Virus record (IMG/VR): IMGVR_UViG_3300025137_000136 | Location: 1 to 34,180 of that record | Strand: one strand, 5' to 3' | Source: a virus | DNA length: 34,180 nucleotides | Shown: positions 25,201 to 33,600 of the stretch, piece by piece | Layout: every line of letters starts with the position of its first letter | How positions within the stretch are numbered: the first letter of the stretch is position 1 | Notes under the pieces: model-generated | What the model was told of the DNA's origin: nothing | What the model saw: only the letters and a program-made list of their open reading frames with translations | Database searches by the model: none | Position numbers and translations under genes: made by a program

Positions 25201-27246
25201 GGTTCGCAAGTTGGATTAGTAAAGTTAGGATTTTTTGATTGTTTTTCTTTTGGCAATGGAGTTGAAAGTTATAAATACCTAGACGATCTAGATGGATCTA
25301 GTTTTAATTTAGGACAAAGAACAACTTCTGTATCTGAAGAGAATTACAAAGAAGCAAACAGATATGCAGGTGTAACTTATAGTGGATTATACAATGCAGA
25401 TACCAACATAAATAGATTTAATGAATTTAATTTAAGCGATGCTAATTTTAAAGATTTAGAAAAATCTTTTGGTGATATAAATATATTACATTCTTTTGAA
25501 ACGAACTTATTAGTATTGCAAGAAAATAAAATATCAAACGTACTTTTAAGTAAACAAGCATTGCAAGCAGCTGAAGGCTCTGGCGTAGTTGCAACTTCAA
25601 CTGCAGTATTAGGAACTCAAATAGCTAGAATAGAAGAGTATGGTATAAGCAATAATCCAGAAAGTTTTTCTGCATACGGAGATAGTAGGTATTTTACGGA
25701 CACTAATAGAGGTGCTGTAATTCAATTAAAAGGTACAGGCGGAGTCAGTGATAAATTAACACTTATTTCTGAATTAGGAATGAGAAGTTATTTTAGAGAT
25801 AATTTTATTACGTATCCAGATACTCAAAAAATAGGAGCCTTTGATCCATATATGAATGAATACGTTTTAAGTTCAAACACAATAGGACTCCCTAATGCAT
25901 ATGAATCTAATACAGAAATACCTGTAGAGTGTGGCGCTATATTTGGCCCTTACAATTATAATGATCCAATTATATATAACGTAAATTTAGGAGAAGCACA
26001 AGGAAATGTAGTTGTGAGTTACGCAATTACAGGAACTGTAGCTATCGATTATGTATGGAGTTCAGTATCAGGCAATATTCCAGCGGCTACTGGAACAGGC
26101 ACTTTTAATTTCAATAAAAATACAGCCAATCCTACTAATTTAAAAATTACAATAACACCAACCGGTTCTTACACAGCTAAGTTTAAAGTTAATTGTCCTA
26201 CGGTAAATAATTTAACTATAGTAAATGTATCTCTAGGGTCAGTGTCAGATGATGGGTTGTTTATACATGATGAGTTTTATTGGAGTGATGGTACAACCAC
26301 TAGTCCAGTAGAAAGCGCACAAACATCTTTTAGCTTTACTCCATTTGATACTAATAGATTAGCTAGGTATACTAGCATAACAGGGGTTGAATCTGAAGGA
26401 TTGTTTCCAGCTAATAACGCTACTGTATACATGGCTTCAAATAAAATAAATTTTGATACTTTAGTCTTTAGTCCATCTGCAGGATATTCAGGAAGCATTC
26501 CGTCAGCAGCAGATAAGTTTTCATTTTTAGTATCGAATACACTATACACATCTTCTCAAGCAGATATAAATGCATTGGTGGCGGCGGCTACAGTATCAGG
26601 AGGAAATATAACTACTGTGACTAATCCATCAACAGGATATTATGAAGCAAACTTTACATACAGTAATCCAAGTAATCAAACGTATTTATACTTAATATAC
26701 AATTATGCAGGTGTGGCTTCTATTACATTAGAATATGGAACAACAGCGAATAATGCTTGTTGCTTAGGTACATCAGCTCCATATTATTTAAATACGTCTA
26801 GCTTTACTACAGCCACGTCTGTTTATACCGACGCTAATCTTACAACTTTAGCTACAGATGGATTTTATAAAGATACTTTTGGAAACGTAAGAGAACAATC
26901 AAGTGGAATATTAGCGGTAACAGCAGCATGTGTCACTTGTAATTATATATATATAACTGGTGCTCGATCAACTAAATCTGATTTTTGTAGTGGAACTAGT
27001 TATGTAATGTCACAACAAGCACAGACAACAAATAATCATAATTTTGCAAGTGTAACAATTGGTGATGTGTTTAGTGAGCTTCCATCAGGCGCGGGCTCTG
27101 GCACTATGTATGTAGCATATAGCGCAGTAAGCGGTGAATCCACACCATCGGGTACAACATACAGAATAGCTGAAATAAATGCTAGTGGTCTAATAACAGG
27201 ATTATTCTTTGGAGGTAGCGGCGGTGGCTGTGGATCACCAATATAA
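22261..27246 (+). CDS. Large tail stabilisation-type protein
   Basis: 1661 residues, the longest complete protein in the window. Residues 5-50 (NFIKGRMNKSVDERLLPPGEYVDALNVRL, followed by EIGSVENSKGN) are the conserved start of the stabilisation/tail-hub proteins of short-tailed phages (tail tubular B or P22 gp10-like), expected to fold as a beta-propeller. From about 390 to 1300 there are many beta-rich, Thr/Ser/Asn-rich domains. The C-terminal ~170 residues hold most of the cysteines (CCLGTS, ACVTC, DFCSG) and end in GGSGGGCGSPI. It is probably the tail hub or nozzle; the Cys-rich end may form a surface domain. It is coupled to the previous gene by ATGA. Confidence 0.7.
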   Translation: MTLIQTNFIKGRMNKSVDERLLPPGEYVDALNVRLGSTEDTEIGSVENSKGNLLIAELSYDGVLLDPATTRCLGSLEDSANNTIYWFVQDLGTGTQPTKVDMIVSFNVINNNLIYHVISTSVLNFNPTYLINAVNIIDNLLFFTDNINPPRCINVDRSYLPPTALDVDQITAAELNVIKAPPMSAPTINLLQSGQEENFLQQNIVSFAYRYRYLDDEYSAISQFSDIAFVPSFFDLNTSDLSNSGMENAFNTAEVTFNTGSKLVKEIDLLFKYANQPGVYVVEQFKKGILGWSNNINRTEVFRHNQIYTSLSDNQLTRLFDNVPRTAKSQTVMANRLMYGNYIDGYNVNNQLNYTISQQSELINLQEFSSVLSSGAYTIDISKTISNSVATFDYSNIDNAASLKQDTQIGFEFSFKSVDFDAPGGGSPPGTPDQATTSITFTITLNQDYNSIYDLFSGTFATEQIGTPATIVGTPTVPFTTTSPCTGTTFTDILNCAITDQSPNLHTFSGIDNRDEPIKITTTPGSSSVSFQLVAAEFDDPAVAPNPDMFGYYQFIIAQSDYSSNGNRKSLHSNRNYDVGIVYMDEYLRSTTALTSRNNTIYIPPVSSITANNLKVTIPSTMIPPSWASKYKFVIKRAEDTYETIYSVISFDDDSTNSVWIRLEGDNQVKSKKGDTLIVKADVSGPLNTIVKTKVLAIESKGNNFLTPEASQGIGSNAPFISEPAGLYMNLKPQGFTITDDVNGFFESGQIGGRSAKRGGPAAKAGIPCFKESIDASGNAQVENIDIPEGSLVNFALKFNRNASDGGFLVGSSEQKTYVYNRTVVSSQDYNSMFEFVNGEGIDFTEGVASGTGTQPTNVYTNTIGNLDTAFDGVTFQPNGENKYRFYTVNGTNPPASGAVVPTDNGAKLTLGLVSGNGGDSGQRTRIEGQITINIGTASLILETEPLNADLDIYYENEEVFEITGGFHQSGSKTGDQNQTGSQVGLVKLGFFDCFSFGNGVESYKYLDDLDGSSFNLGQRTTSVSEENYKEANRYAGVTYSGLYNADTNINRFNEFNLSDANFKDLEKSFGDINILHSFETNLLVLQENKISNVLLSKQALQAAEGSGVVATSTAVLGTQIARIEEYGISNNPESFSAYGDSRYFTDTNRGAVIQLKGTGGVSDKLTLISELGMRSYFRDNFITYPDTQKIGAFDPYMNEYVLSSNTIGLPNAYESNTEIPVECGAIFGPYNYNDPIIYNVNLGEAQGNVVVSYAITGTVAIDYVWSSVSGNIPAATGTGTFNFNKNTANPTNLKITITPTGSYTAKFKVNCPTVNNLTIVNVSLGSVSDDGLFIHDEFYWSDGTTTSPVESAQTSFSFTPFDTNRLARYTSITGVESEGLFPANNATVYMASNKINFDTLVFSPSAGYSGSIPSAADKFSFLVSNTLYTSSQADINALVAAATVSGGNITTVTNPSTGYYEANFTYSNPSNQTYLYLIYNYAGVASITLEYGTTANNACCLGTSAPYYLNTSSFTTATSVYTDANLTTLATDGFYKDTFGNVREQSSGILAVTAACVTCNYIYITGARSTKSDFCSGTSYVMSQQAQTTNNHNFASVTIGDVFSELPSGAGSGTMYVAYSAVSGESTPSGTTYRIAEINASGLITGLFFGGSGGGCGSPI

Positions 27247-27255
27247 AATAAAAAT

Positions 27256-28005
27256 ATGGCAGCAATAACATTAACATATAGCGAAACTTCAAAAGGATGG
27301 CCATCATTCTATTCATTCATTCCTGAAAAAATGATTGGTATGAATAATTATTTTTATTCATTTAAAGGTGGTAAATTATATAGACATAATACAAATACAG
27401 TAAGAAATAATTATTATGGTGTAAGTTATAACTCTACTATATCTACTATATTTAACACCAAGCCGTTAGAGGTAAAATTATTTAAAACAATTTATTTAGA
27501 ATCTGATAGTGCATGGTCAGCAACATATAATTCTGATATGCATAATCCAGGAGGTAGTTTACTTTCTTCTTATTTTGTTCAAAAAGAAACAGATTGGTTT
27601 TCGTTTTTAAGAGCAGATCAAAATACTGTTAATTTTAATTTAAGGTCAGCCAACGGAATAGGAGATGTTGTGTCAGTAAACTCCACTAATCCAGCCCTAG
27701 TCGTGTTGACTTTTAACGTAGATGTGGGATCAATTATATCTGATGGAGATGTAGTTTATTTTGGAAATACGCCTAGTTTAGGAGGGACTGTTATGTCTCA
27801 TACATCAAATACAGTAACTATTGATACCACTATTGTGGGTGGTGCAATACCAACTGCAACCTCATTTATATGTTATATTAAAAACAGTGTAGCTGAATCG
27901 CATGGCGTAAGAGGTCATTATTTAGAATTTACACTTACTAATTCAGACACTATAGCAACAGAACTGTTTGCTGTTAAAAGCAGTATGTTTAAAAGTTACC
28001 CTTAA
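27256..28005 (+). CDS. Structural protein following the tail stabilisation protein
   Basis: 249 residues. The opening SETSKGWPSFYSFIPEKMIG, then NNYFYSFKGGKLYRHN, STISTIFNTKPLEVKLFKTI and LESDSAW, forms a pattern I recognise from the tail or stabilisation region of Bacteroidetes short-tailed phages. Residues 125-205 are a separate beta insert (VVSVNSTNPALVVLTF). It lies 9 bases after the giant gene. It may have been split from, or act together with, the large protein. Exact role unknown. Confidence 0.6.
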   Translation: MAAITLTYSETSKGWPSFYSFIPEKMIGMNNYFYSFKGGKLYRHNTNTVRNNYYGVSYNSTISTIFNTKPLEVKLFKTIYLESDSAWSATYNSDMHNPGGSLLSSYFVQKETDWFSFLRADQNTVNFNLRSANGIGDVVSVNSTNPALVVLTFNVDVGSIISDGDVVYFGNTPSLGGTVMSHTSNTVTIDTTIVGGAIPTATSFICYIKNSVAESHGVRGHYLEFTLTNSDTIATELFAVKSSMFKSYP

Positions 28006-28011
28006 AATTTG

Positions 28012-28019
28012 TATCTTTG
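28012..28019 (+). promoter_or_regulatory. Putative Bacteroidetes-type promoter box TATCTTTG
   Basis: TATCTTTG fits TAnnTTTG and lies 25 bases before the ATG at 28045, beginning 6 bases after a stop codon. It would serve the internal virion protein genes. No obvious -33 TTG is present. Confidence 0.6.
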
Positions 28020-28044
28020 TTATTAATATTTTAAATTTATTATT

Positions 28045-28809
28045 ATGGCAGACGGATTATCAGCAGCATTAGGTGCGGTCGGCGCGGTTTTTGGATTAGC
28101 TGGATCTTTATCTCAAGCAACAGCGTCTAAAAGAGCTATAGATAGAGCTAATGAAGAAGCGGCAATAGCAATCGCACAAGCAAGAGATAATATTAGTAGA
28201 ATACCTGATTTAGAATTAGGTATACCAACTATTGCAATGGAACAAATTCAGAAAGATTCTTTAAGAAATCGAAAGCAATTATTAGATGCTGTAAGAGGAT
28301 CAGGCCAAAGAAGTGTTTTAGGAGCAGTTCCTGTAGTAGGAGAGCAAATATTAACACAAGAAGAAAAAAATAGAGGAATATTAGAAAAAGAATTACTTGC
28401 TCGTGATAAAGCTATCATTCAAGCTGAACAACAACAACAAGATTTAGAACTTCAAATGTTAACAGCAGCTGGGTCAGCTGCACAAAAAAGAGCGGCAGCA
28501 GGAGCAAACACCCAAGCATTAGCAGTAGCTTCGGCAGGTAAGTCAGTAGGAGCATTAGGCTCATCTTTGTTAGAGGGTTCTGATTTATTTGGAGGAGAAA
28601 AAAGAAGATTTAACAGAGCTATAGACGCACAAATAGAAACTGCACCTGGAGACGTTGACAGAGAGGGGTTTGTAGATTATATAAATACACGTTCAGAATC
28701 AACAGAAGAACTAACTGACTTATTAAATGATCCTGAAAATAAATTAATGGGAGAGTATATAACATCACTTGGAGAAGTAGTTACAGAAATACCAGGCGAA
28801 TTAACATAA
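28045..28809 (+). CDS. Small internal virion (ejection) protein candidate
   Basis: 254 residues. A glycine/alanine-rich hydrophobic N-terminus (SAALGAVGAVFGLAGSLSQA, about 5-25) is followed by helical Gln/Ala-rich sequence (EEAAIAIAQARDNI and EQQQQDLELQMLTAAGSAAQ). This is the design of small internal virion proteins such as T7 gp14, which insert into the outer membrane at infection. The C-terminal 60 residues are acidic. It has its own promoter-like box and lies one base from the next gene. Homology to T7 gp14 itself is not visible; the call is by architecture and position. Confidence 0.55.
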   Translation: MADGLSAALGAVGAVFGLAGSLSQATASKRAIDRANEEAAIAIAQARDNISRIPDLELGIPTIAMEQIQKDSLRNRKQLLDAVRGSGQRSVLGAVPVVGEQILTQEEKNRGILEKELLARDKAIIQAEQQQQDLELQMLTAAGSAAQKRAAAGANTQALAVASAGKSVGALGSSLLEGSDLFGGEKRRFNRAIDAQIETAPGDVDREGFVDYINTRSESTEELTDLLNDPENKLMGEYITSLGEVVTEIPGELT

Positions 28810-28810
28810 T

Positions 28811-30622
28811 ATGGCAAAAAGTAATAATCAAAGCAGTAATAGATTCTCAGGAATGTTTGATTCTGGAGAAGGTTTTGTACCAGTTGATTGGTCAAAAATA
28901 ACAGGTGATATTGTTAAGGAAATACAAACAGTAGACGAAGAAAGACAAAAACAACGTGGTGAAATACAAACAAAAACCGACGAACTACTAACTGATTTAA
29001 GAGACTATCAAGCAGGAGGCAACAATACCTTTAATGGATATGTGTTAGATGGATCTACACAAGTCAAAGATTATATGCTAATGCAAAACAAATTGCTTAA
29101 GCAAGGAAAGCTAGATCCTAATTCTTACACTAGAAGTCAACAGCTACTTCAAGATGACTGGAATTCATTTCAAACAGCAGCGGACACTTTTAACACAGAT
29201 TATGCTGCAGCAATAGAAGCTGTAAATGCAGGAGATAGTTCTAAGCTAGCATTACTTAGTTTTGATGGAATGCAAAAAGCGACTGACATTCAAAATAGTA
29301 GGCTAGTAATTAATACAGATGGTAGACTATACTCACAAACTGAAGATGGTACTTTGGTAGGATTCACTAACATGAATGCTAGACAAAAAGATTTACCTAA
29401 AAATTATAATATAACAGAAGGAGCTAAAGGATTTGCTGCTACTTTAGGTCAATACCAAAAAGCTTATCCAAGTATGACTATACAAGATATAGCGTCGCAA
29501 CCTGATTTTGTTAAGGCAAGAGACACTTTTATTGACGGGGTTATCAATCAAGGCACAGGAAGAGATTTTTTAAGTATACTAACTCAAAATGGATTTGAAT
29601 TAACTCAAAATCCTGAAGAAGTAAATGAAAATACAATTCTTGTAAATCATGACGGAAACGGTATGTTACAACCTGATTCTGAATCTTTAAATAAACATTC
29701 CGATAGAGCTAAAGAAATTATGCGTAAGGCCATTAGTGTTCAATTAGATTATAAAGAAACAGCAGGTGGAACTGTTACTCCATCTGAAAGATTATATAAC
29801 CAAAAACAGAGGGATGCAATAAAAGGCGGAGGAGATGTTTATGCGTTAGTTGCAGATTTACAGTCACCAGATTCTAATACAGTTGAGTCAGCAGCTACAC
29901 AATTACAAAATCAATTTAGTGGCATAACTAGAATTCAACATCTGAGAGATGATGGAGGTAGAAACATAGGTATGCAAATATATACCAATACATCTGCAAA
30001 ACCTGTTCCAGTTCAGTTTAGAGATCCAAAGGGTAATGTAAAAACTAAAAGCCAAATAACCGCGGAATTATTTCCTATATTTAATGGTGGTGAATTAACC
30101 ACTCAACAATTTTCAGATATTGAATCTGGATATTCAAGTGGACTTTCAGAAGAGCAAAGAGATACATTCAATTCAATGTATAACACTCCTTTTCTTTCTG
30201 ATACAGAAACCTATGGGTTAGATTTAAAAAGACCTACTACTATTGAGCAAACAAATATAATTAATGATGAGTTCAAAGATGCTGCAAAACAACAGACAAC
30301 AGCTATTCGAGCGATACAAGATAAGGAAAGTTTAAGTAAATCGGAAAAGGAGAGACAAATAAAAGAGTTAAATAAACAATATCAACAACAATTAGGAAAC
30401 TCTCTTTCGTTTACTAATAAGGCAGGAGAGACTGAATCATTAAAGCTTGAGCAAGATGAAGGAGGAAGTTTAGTAATTATAGAGGACGGAAAAACTTATA
30501 CTATAGTGAATACAGTAACAGGAGATGTAGATCTTGCAACCTTACAAAAAATTATGAATTCTAAACAAGCTCCAGTTGGATCCCTTTCAACTAGAGATGA
30601 TGGAAGATTTTCAAAATTTTAA
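28811..30622 (+). CDS. Internal virion protein candidate
   Basis: 603 residues, hydrophilic and mainly helical. N-terminus MAKSNNQSSNRFSGMFDSGE; then a long helix with heptads (EIQTVDEERQKQRGEIQTKTDELL), a beta-containing middle, and a C-terminal coiled region (IRAIQDKESLSKSEKERQIK). No enzyme motif is seen. Its place between the small ejection-type protein and the giant open-ended gene fits the second of three internal virion proteins that travel with DNA into the cell. Role is inferred from order. Confidence 0.5.
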   Translation: MAKSNNQSSNRFSGMFDSGEGFVPVDWSKITGDIVKEIQTVDEERQKQRGEIQTKTDELLTDLRDYQAGGNNTFNGYVLDGSTQVKDYMLMQNKLLKQGKLDPNSYTRSQQLLQDDWNSFQTAADTFNTDYAAAIEAVNAGDSSKLALLSFDGMQKATDIQNSRLVINTDGRLYSQTEDGTLVGFTNMNARQKDLPKNYNITEGAKGFAATLGQYQKAYPSMTIQDIASQPDFVKARDTFIDGVINQGTGRDFLSILTQNGFELTQNPEEVNENTILVNHDGNGMLQPDSESLNKHSDRAKEIMRKAISVQLDYKETAGGTVTPSERLYNQKQRDAIKGGGDVYALVADLQSPDSNTVESAATQLQNQFSGITRIQHLRDDGGRNIGMQIYTNTSAKPVPVQFRDPKGNVKTKSQITAELFPIFNGGELTTQQFSDIESGYSSGLSEEQRDTFNSMYNTPFLSDTETYGLDLKRPTTIEQTNIINDEFKDAAKQQTTAIRAIQDKESLSKSEKERQIKELNKQYQQQLGNSLSFTNKAGETESLKLEQDEGGSLVIIEDGKTYTIVNTVTGDVDLATLQKIMNSKQAPVGSLSTRDDGRFSKF

Positions 30623-30638
30623 TAATTAAGTATCTAAA

Positions 30639-33600
30639 ATGAATCAAGAAGCACTAAGAGTATCATATGATCAAGCGGTTGAAGAGGGTTACAATGGGGA
30701 TATGTCTGAATTCTACACACTACTTCAAACAAACACTGAAGCTGCAGACTTAGCCTACAACATGGCTAAAGAAGAAGGTTATAAATCAGATCAGCTTAAC
30801 TTCGAAGCATTACTTGGCTTAAAAAAAAAAGAAGAAAATTTTCCAGACTTATTTCCTTCCGAATATCAAAGCTCGAACTTACCTTCGGGTTCAAAATTAA
30901 ATATTGATCCAGAACAGGTAGATAATCTTTTTAAAAAAAGAGAAAAAACAATACCTCGTATTCAAAGATTAGACCCTACTGTTCCTGAGATGGGACTAAC
31001 TGAAGTGCAAGAAGATTTGATTAAACCCGAAGAGGAACGAAAGGGTAGAGTAAATCAATCAAAAGTAACAGAAAGATTATTAGAAAAAACTTCATTAGAC
31101 GATAAAGTAAAGTCTATTGTAAAATCTGCACCATCTGAAACAAACAAAGGTATAGAGTTTAACCAAAACAAACCTTATGTTATAAATCAAAATTTAATAA
31201 TAGGTGAAATAATTACTGAAATGCCTGAGTTAGATAATATAACAGGTGAAGATGAATTAAATACATTTCTAGAAAACAACCCTGATGTTATTGAAAAATT
31301 TGAACAAAAAGTTAAAGAAAAATTAGAAGTTTATGTAGATAATACTTCTGATGATTCTATTTATAAGTATAAATCTTTTGATCCAACTCAATCTACAGAT
31401 GCGCAAACTATGACGGGCGCAAAAACAAATAAATTATCAAAAAAAGTTGATGCTGACCCTGCTAAACTTGCAATAGTTGAGAGCTTGTATAGCGGCTTAA
31501 GTGGATTTAATTTAAACGAACTTACAAATTACTTTGACGAAGAAGTTACCACAGAAGCTGGGCTAGATAAAAGAAATAGGATTATTCAGTCGGTTCAAGA
31601 TGGTAATTTAGATTTAATAGATAAATATAGTAACCAGGATTTTGATGATGAAGATGATGCAGACAGAGGTGCTTTAGCTTTAGACGTACAGAAATCACAA
31701 GCTCTAGGATTATACATTCAAGATAAAATAAAAACATTAGATGACAGAGAGGCTTTGTTACAATTAAATCCAGAGAAAAACAAAGATGCTTTAAAAAAAC
31801 TTAAACAAAACAGAAAAGAATTAATATTAAATTTTGGTGAATACAATCGTCAAAATTTACCTTTTTTAAATAATCATTTATACAAAAAAAAGGTTAGGTT
31901 AGCTGAAGAATATACATCAGGAGACATGGGGTTATATAACCCTGGAGATATTATACATGGTGGATATGAAGGAGGTAGAGAAATATTAGAAGGAGGTTAC
32001 GGAGCTACTGTAGATTTAGGTTCTACTGTGTTAGATTTCGTAGGTTTAGATTCTATGTCAGAAGATTTAAGGATACATAGAAATTTAAATAATTTATTAT
32101 GGACAGATCCTACATCATTTGGATATGCTGAAGGAAAAGCAGTAATCCATGATGGAAAAAAATATATTGTAACACCAGAGGGTAAAATAATAGACGAAGA
32201 AAGAGAAGTGGATGTTGCTTTTTTTGGAGAACAAGCTGGTATTGATTTAAATGCAATAAAAAATAAAGCTAAACTATCTGACACAACAGAGTCAACAGTT
32301 AGTACGTATGGTACTTATCAAATGGGTGCCAATGTAACAGGGAATCTTGCGGTTCAACTTGTAGGAATGAAGGGTACAGGAGCGCTTTTAAAGGGGGGTG
32401 GTAAACTTACTTCAGCTATAGGGATGGGTAAATTAACTAAAGAAGCTACCATGAGAACTAACGCAATGTTAAGTACTGGAGCTGTAGTTTATTCATCTAC
32501 TTACAATCAAGTATTAGAAGAAGGTAGAGAGCAGGGATTACCCGATAATTTATCTCATAAATATGCTAATGAAGTTGCTACAACAACAGGTTTGGTAGGA
32601 GCTATAACTGCAGTTACAATTTCTCCAAACATAGGTGGTCAACAATTATTTGCTAGAACATCACCAAAAGAAATAGCTCAGTATTTAATTAAAAACAAAA
32701 CTACTAACAATATCCCTGGTAAAGTATTGGATTTTTTAAAAGGAGGAGCTGTTGAAGGTACCTTCGAAGCAGTTCAAGAAAACTTAGAATTACTTAGTGA
32801 GCAATATGCAAAAAATAAAATAAACGAAAATGTAGGTAAAGAATTATTTAAACCTGTTTTTACTAAGACCAGTGTAATGAATAACTCTATTGCTGCGTTT
32901 GCATCCGCAGGCCTACTAGGTGGAGCAGGAAGTATTAACACTTCACGAGTTACTTTTTTTAACCGCTTAGGTTCTAATCAAGAATTGTTTCAAAAATACA
33001 TGAAGATGTATGTTGAGCAAGGATTAATTGATCAGATTGGCGCAGACAAAATTGTAAATGAAGTTAAGAATTATCATCAGTATAAAAATAAATTACCTGA
33101 AAATCTAAGAAATTCATCATTGTCTATTAAATTAACTAATTTATTAGCAGAAAAAACTAGACTTCAAGATTTATTAAAGACACAAGATGAGGTTTTTAGT
33201 GAAGATACTAACACTAGAATAGCTGCAATCGATAAAGAAATCAAAAGAATTTCTAACGAAGCAGGCAAGAAAAAAGTAACTCCATCGGCTGATATAAAAG
33301 ATGAAAGAGAAATAAGTAATCAAGAAGCTATTGATGCTATAACTAAAGAAAACCAAGGGAGAGAAGAGAGAGGTGAAAACCTAATAGGCTTTTCCGAGCA
33401 AGACATTGCAAACAAAAAACAAGAAATTTTAAAACAAGAACAAGATGCCAGTACGAAGCCGAGCGCAGTGGCGCAAACTAGCCAAGACGAATCCACAACT
33501 GTTGGGGAAGTGGCTGAAGGAGTACCCAGTGAGGTTCAGCGACCTTCCGGAACGAGTGACAGCGACACCGACAGTGACGTCGACACGACAACGCAGGAGG

